Source of the DNA: Mycobacterium paraseoulense
GTDB taxonomy: Bacteria > Actinomycetota > Actinomycetes > Mycobacteriales > Mycobacteriaceae
Assembly (NCBI RefSeq): GCF_010731655.1
Contig: NZ_AP022619.1
Location: 1,612,001 to 1,676,000 of the forward strand
Reading direction: 5' to 3'
DNA: 64,000 nt
Program-made: the position numbers and the translations under genes
The notes under the pieces: model-generated
Database searches by the model: none
What the model was told of the DNA's origin: nothing
What the model saw: the letters and a program-made list of their open reading frames with translations, nothing else
Part shown: one piece after another, positions 44,764-54,013 of the stretch
How positions within the stretch are numbered: position 1 is the first letter of the stretch
How the letters are laid out: every line of letters starts with the position of its first letter

Positions 44764-45903
44764 TCACGGTCCCTGATCCCAGTGGTATGGGGCGATCAAC
44801 GGGTTGCCCGCGGTGTAGGGGCTGGGCAGCTGGCCGATGGTGCGGCCCCACTGCATCTCCAACTCCGTGAGGTGGCCTTCCCATCGGCTGCCGGTGAACA
44901 GGCCGGCATCGAGTCGGCTGAGCGTCAAGTCGACGACGGCGGTCAGATTGGCGTAGTCACCGCGGAACCACTTCTCCACCGTTTCGTTGGGCCACGGATA
45001 CGTGGAAAGAACGCTCAGCGATCGCGTCAGCGCGGGGCCCGCGTTGGCCAATGATTCCAGCACGGGCCCAAGCTGGTTGAGCTCAGCCACAAGGTTTTCC
45101 TTGGTTTGGTTGACCGCCTGGGTGGTCACGGCGCTGAATTTGCCTAATTGGTCGACCGCGTCTGTGAGGTTCGCCCGTTCGTCCTTGAGGATGGCAAGCG
45201 CTTCGGGAATGGTCTTCAAGGCACGGTCGATCACCGGCTCTTGGTTGGCGAACTGGCTGGCCAAGTTGTTGAGGCTCTCGGTGGCGGCGATGATGTCACC
45301 CGTCTGGTCATTGAGATGGCCGACGAATTTGTTGAATTCCTCGATCAAGCTTCTGAGGTCCTGTTCGTGACCGTTGAACGAGGTGGTGAGTTCCCTGGTG
45401 ATGTCCTGGATTTGGCCAATGGCGCCACCATTGAGCAGCAGCGATACCGCGGCCAGCGTTTGCTCGGTGCTCGGATAGGCGCTGGCTGACGGCAGCGGAA
45501 TCAGCGAGCCGTCACGAAGTGTGCCCTCGGGTGGCACCCTGGCCGGGGGTGCAAGCTCGATGTGCATTGAGCCGAGCAGGCTGGTCTGGCCGAGCTTGGC
45601 GGTGGCGTTCGCTGGCAGGTTGACGTCGCCACCCAGCTGCATCGTCACCAGCGCGTGCCAACCCTGCCGCTCTATCTTGGTGACGGTCCCCACCACGGCA
45701 TCGCCGACGCGCACCCTGGAGTTCTGCTTGAGGTTTGCCACCTCCGGCATCTGGGCCTGGACGGTGAAGGAACCCGGGCCGCTTCCGCCGGTTCCCGGCA
45801 GCGGCAGCGAGTTCAGCCCGCGCCACCAACACCCGGACACCGAGGCGAATACGAGCGCAGCCAACAGGGCGACGATCAAACGTCGCCGACAACGACGCAT
45901 CAC
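44764..45903 (-). CDS. mceE: Mce family lipoprotein MceE
   Basis: This 379-residue protein has a lipoprotein signal with lipobox VSGC, acylated Cys at residue 25, after a short hydrophobic core (LIVALLAALVFASV). The MCE domain follows (SFTVQAQMPEVANLKQNSRV, RVGDAVVGTVTKIERQG, SLLGSMHIEL), and then a helical barrel-forming region with NLNNLASQF-like repeats. The lipoprotein subunit is normally fifth in the operon, as here. It overlaps mceD by 4 bp (ATGA). Confidence 0.95.
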   Translation of the reverse strand: MMRRCRRRLIVALLAALVFASVSGCWWRGLNSLPLPGTGGSGPGSFTVQAQMPEVANLKQNSRVRVGDAVVGTVTKIERQGWHALVTMQLGGDVNLPANATAKLGQTSLLGSMHIELAPPARVPPEGTLRDGSLIPLPSASAYPSTEQTLAAVSLLLNGGAIGQIQDITRELTTSFNGHEQDLRSLIEEFNKFVGHLNDQTGDIIAATESLNNLASQFANQEPVIDRALKTIPEALAILKDERANLTDAVDQLGKFSAVTTQAVNQTKENLVAELNQLGPVLESLANAGPALTRSLSVLSTYPWPNETVEKWFRGDYANLTAVVDLTLSRLDAGLFTGSRWEGHLTELEMQWGRTIGQLPSPYTAGNPLIAPYHWDQGP

Positions 45904-47264
45904 GATGCGCCTCCGGGCGGCATCATCATTTGAGACAGTCCGGCGGCCGGACCGCTCGGCGTGGCCCCGGCGGGGATCGGCGCCGGCACGGTATCGGGCG
46001 GCGGTGCGCCGGTGGCCGGCGGCTGGGGCGGGCCCTCGTCGGGGAGCGGCCCCTCGTAGCGGTCCCGGATCCTGCCCGGCTCGGTCAGCGGCCGCAGCCA
46101 GTCTTCACTGAAGGTGACCTCGTTGGGCCGGGCCTTCGGTCCGACGAAGAAGTTCTCACCCAGTGGCAGGAAGTTGTACTGGCGGTTTTTTATGATCGGC
46201 GCGAGGTACTGCACACACAGCTTCGCCGACTGCTGGTTGTTGAGACGGGACGCGGCCTGGATTGCCCCGCAAAGGAATCCGATCGGGTCGGCGAAATTGT
46301 TGATGCCCAGCACGCCTGTCAGCGATGCATTCGCCGGGTCGTAAATGGCATTGAAGTTCGCGAACGTCGAGGGGGCAATGTGAAGCGTCTGCTTGAGGTC
46401 ATCGAGACTATTCACGACGGCGCCGGAGATCGAGGCGAGCTTGTCCGAGGTAGTGCCAAGCGATTCGCGGTTGTCGGCGATGAAGCTCTGTACATCGCCG
46501 ACGACGGCGTTGAGGTCACGCAGGGCGCCGCCTACCTTGTCGGGGTCGTCGGCCAGCAGGGCGGTCACCGCCGCCAGATTCCTGTTGAGCTGACGCAGAA
46601 GATCCCTGCTCGACCGCAGCGCAGACACCAGGATCGAGAGGTTCTTGACGCTGCCGAAGATGTCGTTGCTGTGGTCGCCGAGTGCCGACAGCGCTTGCGA
46701 CAAATGGATGATGGCATCGCGGATGTCGGCACCCTGTCCCCGCAGGTTATCGGCGGCAGTATCGACTAATGCACCCATGGTGCTCACCCCGCCCGGTTCC
46801 GTGGGCTGCAAGGACTGAGTCAGCTTTTCCAGCTGTTTGCGCAAGTCGTCGAACTCCACTGGCACCGCGGTGCGCTGCTGCGGGATGACCGCGCCGGTAG
46901 ACATCACCGGACCGCCAGCGTAGGCGGGCGTGAGCTGTAAAGCCCGCGCGCTCACCAGGGTCGGATTGATGATCACCGCGTTCGCGTTAGCGGGCACCTT
47001 GTGCTTGCCGTCGATGTGGAAGGAAATCCGGGCACGGTCGGGCTGGGGTTCGATTTTGTCGATCTTGCCCACGCGCACGCCAAGGATCATCACGTCGTCG
47101 CCGGCAAAGATGCCGTTGCTGTTTTCGAAATAGGCGATCACGTTCGTTGGTGGAGCGCCAAAGCTTTTCAGCGCCACCACGGTGATCCCGCCTGCCAGGC
47201 AGATGACCAAGGATATGGCGAGCGCGATTTTGCCGCCGCGAGGGATCGCCACCGGACGGGTCAT
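45900..47264 (-). CDS. mceD: Mce family protein MceD
   Basis: This 454-residue protein has an N-terminal membrane anchor (IALAISLVICLAGGITVVAL), the MCE domain (about 40-120: NVIAYFENSNGIFAGDDVMI, LGVRVGKIDKIEPQPDRARI), a helical region (LRDLNAVVGDVQSFIADNRE) and a Pro-rich C-terminus ending MMMPPGGAS. It lies between mceC and mceE with 4-bp overlaps on both sides. It is a subunit of the Mce transporter. Confidence 0.95.
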   Translation of the reverse strand: MTRPVAIPRGGKIALAISLVICLAGGITVVALKSFGAPPTNVIAYFENSNGIFAGDDVMILGVRVGKIDKIEPQPDRARISFHIDGKHKVPANANAVIINPTLVSARALQLTPAYAGGPVMSTGAVIPQQRTAVPVEFDDLRKQLEKLTQSLQPTEPGGVSTMGALVDTAADNLRGQGADIRDAIIHLSQALSALGDHSNDIFGSVKNLSILVSALRSSRDLLRQLNRNLAAVTALLADDPDKVGGALRDLNAVVGDVQSFIADNRESLGTTSDKLASISGAVVNSLDDLKQTLHIAPSTFANFNAIYDPANASLTGVLGINNFADPIGFLCGAIQAASRLNNQQSAKLCVQYLAPIIKNRQYNFLPLGENFFVGPKARPNEVTFSEDWLRPLTEPGRIRDRYEGPLPDEGPPQPPATGAPPPDTVPAPIPAGATPSGPAAGLSQMMMPPGGAS

Positions 47265-48568
47265 TGGCCACCACCCCCGGGCGGCACCTCACCAGGGGCC
47301 GGCACGTAGACCGGTGAAGGTGTCGGCTCGGGAACCGATGCCAGTCCGGGTGGTGCCGGCGCCGGCGGGCCCGGCGGAGGACCGCCCGGCGGGGGGGCCG
47401 GGGGTGGTTCACGGTAGGGATAGCGCGGATCTCCCGGGTTGCCGGTGATGGCATCGGGCAGGGTCAGACGCGGTTCCCCGCCCTGCCCGGTGCGCGGGAA
47501 GGGAACCGGAAGGGCTGGCGTGCCGGGCTGTCCGGTTGGCGGATCGGTCCGCTGTGACGGCAACAGCGTGTGGGGATCAAGCCCCAGATCGGAAAACGCG
47601 GCATCGACGAACGGCTGAACAAACTGTCCGGGTAGGAGGTTGGCGACGTAGGCGTTGAACCAGGGCCCCGACGACACGGCCTCACCGAGTGACATTGCAT
47701 AGGCGTTCAGAAGCTTGATCGACTTCTGCACCCGCTCCTTACGGTTGTCGACGATGGTCAGCACGTCGTTGAGCTTGTCCAGTGCCGGCCGCAGCTGATC
47801 CCGGTTCTCGGCGATGAATCCTGAGAGCTGCGTTGCCAGCGCGGAAAGGTTCTTCGCGACCTGATCCAACGCTCCGCTCTGGGTGAGCAGCTGCGCCAAC
47901 AACGCATTCGTGTTAGCCACCAGGCCTGCCACCTGGTCGCTGCGCCGGGCAAGTACCGTGGTGGCCTTGTTCGCGTTCGCCAGCAGATTACGCAGCTGCT
48001 GATCGCGAACGTTGAGTGTTTGGGAGAAGCGCGACACTCCCGCCACGGCGATCCTGAAGTCTGGGGCGGTGTTCTTGAAGGTATCCCCGAGGGTGGCCAA
48101 TGCATCCGACAGCTGGTCGGTGTTGAGCCCGTTGATGGTCTTCGTCAGATCACCAAGGGCGTCCGGTATCTGGTATGGAGACATCGTGCGCTCCAATGGG
48201 ATTGGCTGCGACAAGTGTCCATTCCCGCGCGGGGTCACCTGCACGATCTTGGTACCCAGCAAGGTGCTGTTCTGGATCGCGGCCTCGGTACGGTCACCCA
48301 GCCGGATGTCGCCGGTGATCTTGAACGTGACGAGTACCTTTGGGCCGTCGAGCTCCACGCTTTGGACCGACCCGACTTTGTAGCCGGATACCTGAACGTC
48401 GGCATCGCTCTGAACGCCGGCCGCGTCGGCGAAATAGGCGCAGTAAGTCTTGCCGCCGGACAGGAACGGCAGGCGATCGTAATTCAGTGCAGCTCCAACC
48501 ACGGCGACGGCGGCGGCGATGCCGATCGCCCCGACGATCACGGGGTTGCGTTCCGCGAAGCTTTTCAT
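47261..48568 (-). CDS. mceC: Mce family protein MceC
   Basis: ATG at 48568 overlaps the mceB stop (ATGA), so it is chosen over the GTG at 48580. The 435-residue protein has a membrane anchor (VIVGAIGIAAAVAVVGAALN), the MCE domain (about 37-115: KTYCAYFADAAGVQSDADVQ, VSGYKVGSVQSVELDG, LLGTKIVQVTPRG), a helical region rich in LxxxL repeats and a Pro/Gly-rich C-terminus (about 345-435) with several PPG runs. It is a subunit of the Mce lipid-transfer assembly. Confidence 0.95.
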   Translation of the reverse strand: MKSFAERNPVIVGAIGIAAAVAVVGAALNYDRLPFLSGGKTYCAYFADAAGVQSDADVQVSGYKVGSVQSVELDGPKVLVTFKITGDIRLGDRTEAAIQNSTLLGTKIVQVTPRGNGHLSQPIPLERTMSPYQIPDALGDLTKTINGLNTDQLSDALATLGDTFKNTAPDFRIAVAGVSRFSQTLNVRDQQLRNLLANANKATTVLARRSDQVAGLVANTNALLAQLLTQSGALDQVAKNLSALATQLSGFIAENRDQLRPALDKLNDVLTIVDNRKERVQKSIKLLNAYAMSLGEAVSSGPWFNAYVANLLPGQFVQPFVDAAFSDLGLDPHTLLPSQRTDPPTGQPGTPALPVPFPRTGQGGEPRLTLPDAITGNPGDPRYPYREPPPAPPPGGPPPGPPAPAPPGLASVPEPTPSPVYVPAPGEVPPGGGGQ

Positions 48569-49593
48569 TTCGGCGTACACCGCCCCGTCGCCTGGCCCGC
48601 CACTTTGATATAGACGGGTTGTCCGCCTTTGCCGTTGACCTTGAGCACCACATCGCAGAGGTAGAAGCTGAAGAAGTCACCGTAGAGGCCCTGCCGGCCC
48701 AGCACCTGGTACTTGTCCGGGAGCGTCTCGAGCAGATGGTCGAGATATTCGTGGTCGGCGGCGACGATGCCGGCGACGCGGTCCAGCTGGTGAACGGTGT
48801 TTTGCAACGGCGGACGCGCCTGCGAGAGCAGGTCGGTGACCGAGCCCGCGACCGCATTCATATATGCCACGCCGTTGCTGATGTCGGATTTGCGCTCGGC
48901 CAAGCCCTTCATCAGCTCCGATAGCGAATCAACCGCTTTGTCGAACTGCTTGTTCTGATCCCCAAATGACCCGAGGACAGTGTTGAGGTTGCCGATCACC
49001 TGGCCGATCAATTGGTCACGGTCGGCCAAAGTGCTTGTCAGCGAGGCCGTTTGGGAAAGAAAATCGCCGATCGTGACACCTTCACCCTGAAATACCGCGA
49101 TTAACTGACCAGTCAAAGCATTGACTTGTTGCGGGTCCAGGGCGCGGAACAAGGGCCGGAAGCCGCCGATCAACGCATTGAAATCCAGAGCCGGTTGCGT
49201 ACGTGAAACAGGGATGATCTGTCCGGGCCTTAGCGTCTTGACGTGCCCGGGGCCCTCTTCAAGGGCCAAATACCTATCGCTGACCAGGTTTTCGTACTTG
49301 ATAACGGCCCGGGTGCCCTCTGTGAGCACGACCGACTTGTCGGTGGAAAACTCGACATTGACAGTCGCGTCATCGTTCACGGTGATGGTGCGAACCTTGC
49401 CGACCTCGACCCCGGCGATGCGGACGAAATTGCCGCCCTTTAGGCCGCTCACATTAGTGAATACCGCATTGTAGGCCGTCGCAGACGTGAACCGGAGCTC
49501 ACCGAAGACCGCAACGAGCGCGAAAATGCCGAAGAAGCAGACCACCATGAAGATGGATACTCGCCAGAAAGTGCCCGTCAGGTTCTGTCTCAT
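48565..49593 (-). CDS. mceB: Mce family protein MceB
   Basis: This 342-residue protein starts at ATG 49593 (MRQNLTGTFWRVSIFMVVCF), whose first 35 residues form the membrane anchor. The frame is open further upstream to 49734, but that part is Arg/His-rich, overlaps mceA and lacks Mce character. The MCE domain (about 38-115) has TNVSGLKGGNFVRIAGVEVG and YLALEEGPGHVKTLRPGQII, followed by a helical region and a Cys-containing end (FYLCDVVLK, then TGRCTPK). It is a core Mce subunit. Confidence 0.95.
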   Translation of the reverse strand: MRQNLTGTFWRVSIFMVVCFFGIFALVAVFGELRFTSATAYNAVFTNVSGLKGGNFVRIAGVEVGKVRTITVNDDATVNVEFSTDKSVVLTEGTRAVIKYENLVSDRYLALEEGPGHVKTLRPGQIIPVSRTQPALDFNALIGGFRPLFRALDPQQVNALTGQLIAVFQGEGVTIGDFLSQTASLTSTLADRDQLIGQVIGNLNTVLGSFGDQNKQFDKAVDSLSELMKGLAERKSDISNGVAYMNAVAGSVTDLLSQARPPLQNTVHQLDRVAGIVAADHEYLDHLLETLPDKYQVLGRQGLYGDFFSFYLCDVVLKVNGKGGQPVYIKVAGQATGRCTPK

Positions 49594-49624
49594 TGCTAGT
49601 TGCTCGCTCGGATCTTTCGGTAGC

Positions 49625-50914
49625 TCATCGTGGTGGTGGTGGTGCGGACGGCGGTAGCGGTCCCGATGCCGGAATCGGCAACCCGGGCGACGGTGATCCC
49701 TGACACCGCAAGCTTGGCGGCTGGGGCACCGCACGGGTTACCGGGAAGAAGTCAGCCCAGCACGGGTGGCCCAGGCCGACGTTGGGCCGGATGTCCATGC
49801 CGGTTCCCCACCCGGTGTTGGTCACTAGTGTCCGGACGGGAAAGTTCTTCGATACATCCGGCAATGAGCCGCAGCCTGGCTTGCCGCCCGGGCCTCCCTT
49901 GGCAGCCACGATCGGCAAATTGTCCGGATACACATAGGGATCGCTGCCGAACAAGAGGCTGGCGTCTATGACGACAGTGCGACCGTTTCCACCCGCGGCT
50001 TGGTAAGCGACGTTGTCGTAATACCACTTGGTGCCAATGAGCGTGCAGGTGTACTCCGGGTTGTACTTCATCAGCAGGTTCGTGGTCGGCTCCAGGATGT
50101 TGATCGCGTGAATTAGGTTGTCGTTGTTCGCGCCGATCACCTGGGTACCCGAACGGCCGAGCCCAATGAGGTTCACCAGCAGCGAGTCGACGTCGGTGGT
50201 GTGGCTGGTGATCGTGGCACTGGTCGTGCTCGCCGCGTCCAGGGCTGCCAGGATGTGTTGCGCGGCAGTGCTGTACGTGTCGCTGACCGAGGCAAGCGAA
50301 TGCCAGTCTTGCCGAACCGTTTCGCTTCGTGGGTTCAGCGCCCTTAGGACCTCGTTGGTGTCGGCGATCGCTTCACCGATCATTTCCCCGTGACCACGAA
50401 GACCTTCCGCGAGCGCAGTGAGCACCGCGTTGAGTTTGGCCGGATCGATCTGATCCAGCAGATCAACCAGGTTCTCAAAGACCGTATTCACCTCGGTGGA
50501 AACATTTCGCGACACCAGTATCTGACCGGCAGACAACGGTTTTGAACTGGGATTATCCGGGTAAATCAGGTCGACGTATTTGGTGCCGAACACGGTGGTG
50601 GCCTTGATGTCCGCCTCAACATTGGCCGGGATGTAGCGGATCTGTGCGGGGTCGATTTCCAACTGGAGGCTTACCGGCTGCTTGCCGCTGATGATCGAGG
50701 CGACCCGCCCGACGTCGACCCCGCGCATCTTGACCTTGCCGCCGGGATCCATCATCAGGCCCGCGCGATCAGATGTAAGAGTGACTCGAACATAAGATGT
50801 GAAGGCGCGCGTGTACAGGACCGAGCACAATGCGACAAAGCCAATCGTCACGACAGCCAGGATTACTGTCCACCATGCCGGGCGAATCCGGCCTACGCCG
50901 TGTCTGGGATTCAC
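49625..50914 (-). CDS. mceA: Mce family protein MceA
   Basis: GTG at 50914 lies two bases after the yrbEB stop and starts a 429-residue protein with a membrane anchor (PAWWTVILAVVTIGFVALCS). The MCE domain (about 45-125) has YVRVTLTSDRAGLMMDPGGK, MRGVDVGRVASI and FGTKYVDLIYPDNP. The helical region and a C-terminal domain with Cys residues follow (NPEYTCTLIGTKWYYDNVA, HPCWADFFPVTR), with a Pro-rich tail. MceA is normally the first Mce subunit after the two permeases, as here. Confidence 0.94.
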   Translation of the reverse strand: MNPRHGVGRIRPAWWTVILAVVTIGFVALCSVLYTRAFTSYVRVTLTSDRAGLMMDPGGKVKMRGVDVGRVASIISGKQPVSLQLEIDPAQIRYIPANVEADIKATTVFGTKYVDLIYPDNPSSKPLSAGQILVSRNVSTEVNTVFENLVDLLDQIDPAKLNAVLTALAEGLRGHGEMIGEAIADTNEVLRALNPRSETVRQDWHSLASVSDTYSTAAQHILAALDAASTTSATITSHTTDVDSLLVNLIGLGRSGTQVIGANNDNLIHAINILEPTTNLLMKYNPEYTCTLIGTKWYYDNVAYQAAGGNGRTVVIDASLLFGSDPYVYPDNLPIVAAKGGPGGKPGCGSLPDVSKNFPVRTLVTNTGWGTGMDIRPNVGLGHPCWADFFPVTRAVPQPPSLRCQGSPSPGLPIPASGPLPPSAPPPPR

Positions 50915-50916
50915 TG

Positions 50917-51768
50917 CTAGTCCGAGAGGTGGAAGTTTCCAGTGGGCCCGTAGATGGCAAGTGAGACACACAAAATCACGATCACGGCAAACACCAGAGA
51001 TGTGCGCACCGCCCGTCCAACCGCCTCGCCGACCCCAGCCGGCCCGCCGGACGCGTTGTAACCGTAGTAGGTGTGTATCAGCATCACCACAGTCCCCGAA
51101 CAAAGCACGATTAAGAAAGACCAGATCAAATCGCTCGACACCAGGAACGTGTTGAAGTAGTGGTTGTAAACGCCGGAGGACTGTCCGTAAAGAGCTATGC
51201 TCGCCCGCGACCCCAGGAACGCCATCACAGCGGCCGCACAGTACAGCGGTATCACCACGATCACCCCGGCGACCAGCCGGGTAGAGGCGAGGTAGGCCAC
51301 CGACCGCACACCGATCACTTCCAGTGCGTCGATCTCCTCGTTGATCCTCATCGCACCCAGTTGCGCGGTGGCACCCGCACCGATCGTGGCCGATAACCCC
51401 ACTGTGGCGATCAACGGCCCGGCCAGCCGGGTGTTGAAGTATGCCGAGAAGAAGCCGATCAGCGCCTCTATACCGATGCCGGACAGCGCGCCATATCCTT
51501 GGACCGCAACAAGAGAACCCGCAGCGGCGGTCAAGAAACCGATGACCACCACGGAGCCGCCAACCATAAGCAGTGCGCCAACGCCCAGGCTCATCTGGGC
51601 AATGAGCCGCAGCATCTCAAGTCGATAGTTCATGAGCACGTCGCCGACCGCGCCGATCGTTCTGGCGTAGAACTGCGTCTGCTCACCGACTCGGTTCCAC
51701 CCTTTGGCGAATCCCCTTGCGGCACGGTTAATCCGCGGGTACAGCGTGCTTGGTACACTGTGGCTCAT
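50917..51768 (-). CDS. yrbEB: YrbE-type permease subunit B of the Mce transporter
   Basis: This 283-residue integral membrane protein of the MlaE family has about five transmembrane segments. The family signature is seen in GAGATAQLGAMRINEEIDAL, followed by EVIGVRSVAYLASTRLVAGV. Together with YrbEA it forms the ABC-type permease that feeds or drains the Mce tunnel; the ATPase (MceG) is encoded elsewhere, as is usual. Its ATG overlaps yrbEA by 4 bp. Confidence 0.95.
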   Translation of the reverse strand: MSHSVPSTLYPRINRAARGFAKGWNRVGEQTQFYARTIGAVGDVLMNYRLEMLRLIAQMSLGVGALLMVGGSVVVIGFLTAAAGSLVAVQGYGALSGIGIEALIGFFSAYFNTRLAGPLIATVGLSATIGAGATAQLGAMRINEEIDALEVIGVRSVAYLASTRLVAGVIVVIPLYCAAAVMAFLGSRASIALYGQSSGVYNHYFNTFLVSSDLIWSFLIVLCSGTVVMLIHTYYGYNASGGPAGVGEAVGRAVRTSLVFAVIVILCVSLAIYGPTGNFHLSD

Positions 51769-52535
51769 CGCGGACTCACTTTGACTCCGATGGCGGTCAT
51801 GACCACATCGATGAGAAACAGCGCCATGAACGAGAACACGACTGTTTCGTTGACCGCATTCCCGACGCCCTGTGGCCCACCACCGACGGAGATGCCCTGG
51901 TAGCAGGCAATCAAGCTAGCAGCCAGCCCGAACAGCATGGCTTTGAGCAAGCCGATAATCAGCGCCGGTAAGTGCACGAGCAGCGTCAAACTGCTGATCC
52001 AGGCACCCGGGGTGACGTGCTGAACATAGACCGAAAAGAGAAACGTGCCCGAGAGACCAGCGATCATGACCAGCGCGGACAGCATCAAAGCAACTACCGT
52101 GGCGGCGAGGATCCGCGGCACCACCAAGGATTGAACCGGGTTGATGCCAAGCACCCGCAGCGCATCTATTTCCTCGCGGATGGTTCGCGCGCCCAGATCG
52201 GCACACATCGCCGTAGCGGCAGCACCGCCGACGACGAGCACCGTGACAATCGGCCCGCTCTGCTCGACACTAGATATTGCGGCTGCGGCGCCGGACAGGT
52301 CGATCGCCCCGACATCCGCCAGCAGCACGTTCAGCACGAACTGCGTCAACGTCATGAACGGAATCGCCAGCGCTATAGCCGGCACTAGCGACACCCGCGT
52401 CACGAACCAGATCTGCGTGACAAATTCGCGCCAGGCGAACGGGCGACGTGGAATCAAGAACAACACGTCGAGGGTCATCGCAACGAAACCGCCGACGGCA
52501 CGCAGCGGCTTTAGCGCCACCTGCGACGCGGTCAA
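51765..52535 (-). CDS. yrbEA: YrbE-type permease subunit A of the Mce transporter
   Basis: This 256-residue MlaE-family permease has the signature GGAAATAMCADLGARTIREE then IDALRVLGINPVQSLVVPRI. Several hydrophobic segments match membrane helices, for example IVTVLVVGGAAATAM and TVVALMLSALVMIAGLSGTF. It is the first gene of the ten-gene yrbE-mce-mam operon. Its promoter should lie in 52536-52867, shared with the divergent acyl-CoA dehydrogenase operon. Confidence 0.95.
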   Translation of the reverse strand: MTASQVALKPLRAVGGFVAMTLDVLFLIPRRPFAWREFVTQIWFVTRVSLVPAIALAIPFMTLTQFVLNVLLADVGAIDLSGAAAAISSVEQSGPIVTVLVVGGAAATAMCADLGARTIREEIDALRVLGINPVQSLVVPRILAATVVALMLSALVMIAGLSGTFLFSVYVQHVTPGAWISSLTLLVHLPALIIGLLKAMLFGLAASLIACYQGISVGGGPQGVGNAVNETVVFSFMALFLIDVVMTAIGVKVSPR

Positions 52536-52867
52536 CGCAGACCCTTCGCGGCTGGTGGCATAGTCCCCGCTGACGTGCTGCCTCTAACCGTCAACCGCTA
52601 CCTCCGGAAATTTCCTTATCGCGCGACACCATCCGCTCGGAGAACAATCGCCCGAACGCATCGCGGTAACCGCGATCCAGCGAACGATGGCGCCGCTCCC
52701 CCAACTCTTTGCGTCCCTACCAACGACCACGGCCACGCCAGCCTAGCAATGGCAACGACCCGTGACAAGACACTTATAGCGCTTTTTGTATAGAGTGTAC
52801 ATTCCATGCTATCCGCTACATCGTTACCGATGGGCTAGGCAAAGGGACACATAGTCGAATCAGCACG
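52536..52867. other. Divergent promoter region of the mce and acyl-CoA dehydrogenase operons
   Basis: No credible coding frame is seen in these 332 bp. TGTAtagagtgTACA (52789-52803) is a weak dyad, and AGCGCT lies just upstream of it at 52780-52785. These are the only operator-like features I noticed; no regulator gene is adjacent. Confidence 0.5.
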
Positions 52868-54013
52868 ATGGGTGACAGTCGATTGAGGTTGAGTGCCACA
52901 GAACTAACCGCCGAAGAGGTCGGGCTGCGTGACGAAGTACGCGACTATCTCGCAGAGCGGCTGCCGCCCGGCAGTTACCCTGTTGGCCTTGGCATCTCGG
53001 CCGAGATGGACCCTGTCTTTTCGCGCGATCTCGCCTCGCGCGGCTGGGTAGGAATGGCGCTGCCGAAGGAGTATGGCGGGGGCGGGCGTTCGGCGGTCGA
53101 GCGATTGATCGTCGTGGAGCAACTGCTGGCCGCGGGAGCGCCGATCGGATGGCACTGGGTGGCTGATCGCCAGTCTGGACCGAACATCGCAGCCAACGGC
53201 ACCATTGAGCAAAAGCAGTATTTCCTGCCGCGGATCGCCCGGGGAGAGCTGTCGTTCGCCATCGGCATGAGTGAACCCGATGCCGGCTCGGACCTGGCGT
53301 CGGTGCGAACCAAAGCAGTGAAAGTTGAAGACGGCTGGCTGATCAGCGGCACGAAGATATGGACATCGGGTGCCGGCGAAGCCACCCACCTGCTGGCTCT
53401 CATTCGCACGTCCGAGGACCGGTACTTCGGCCTGACGCAGTTCATCGTTGACCGCGCGGCCGACGGCTTGGCGGTTTCGCCCATTCCGTTCATCGACGGC
53501 ACCCGGCATTTCTGTGAAGTGTCCTTCACCGACGTCTTCGTCCCAGACACGATGCGGTTGGGCGAGGTCGGTGCGGGCTGGGGGCAAAACACTGCCGAAC
53601 TCGTCCTCGAACGTGGTGGTGTAGATCGATGGATGTCGTTGATGCCGGTGTTGCAGCATTGGGCCGCCCACCTCCACGGGTCCGTAGCCGGCTGGGAGCA
53701 GACCGATTTGGGGCTCGTGGTGGCCCGCTGCTGGGCGTTTCACGGCCTGTCGATGTCGATCGCCCGAGCCGTGGACCGCGGTGAGTCGCCAACCGTCGAG
53801 GCGGCACTGGCCAAGGAGATGGCCACGAGGTTCGAGCAGGAATGCATTGAAATCGTTGCACGCCATTACGGACGCACACCCCACCTCACCTCCTCGGATC
53901 CCTACGAGTCCCTATTGGCCCGCGCCATTCTGACCGGCCCCTCGTGGACAATCCGCGGTGGCACGACGGAGATCCTCCGCAACATCATCTCGAAGGCGTT
54001 GATCCAGCCATGA
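52868..54013 (+). CDS. Acyl-CoA dehydrogenase, first subunit of the second pair
   Basis: This 381-residue FadE-type protein is a close paralog of the one at 24919-26067: LLAAGAPIGWHWVADRQ, AIGMSEPDAGSDLASVRTK, LISGTKIWTSGAGEATH, ERGGVDRWMSLMP and TIRGGTTEILRNIISKAL. It is divergent from the mce operon and starts its own operon with a second dehydrogenase (4-bp overlap) and an enoyl-CoA hydratase. The likely role is dehydrogenation of a bulky acyl-CoA imported through the Mce system; this is inferred from context. Confidence 0.92.
   Translation: MGDSRLRLSATELTAEEVGLRDEVRDYLAERLPPGSYPVGLGISAEMDPVFSRDLASRGWVGMALPKEYGGGGRSAVERLIVVEQLLAAGAPIGWHWVADRQSGPNIAANGTIEQKQYFLPRIARGELSFAIGMSEPDAGSDLASVRTKAVKVEDGWLISGTKIWTSGAGEATHLLALIRTSEDRYFGLTQFIVDRAADGLAVSPIPFIDGTRHFCEVSFTDVFVPDTMRLGEVGAGWGQNTAELVLERGGVDRWMSLMPVLQHWAAHLHGSVAGWEQTDLGLVVARCWAFHGLSMSIARAVDRGESPTVEAALAKEMATRFEQECIEIVARHYGRTPHLTSSDPYESLLARAILTGPSWTIRGGTTEILRNIISKALIQP

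Noticed and set aside
49594..49734. N-terminal extension of mceB with HHHHH
   Set aside because: The extension overlaps mceA, lacks Mce character and precedes a proper anchor-starting ATG at 49593.
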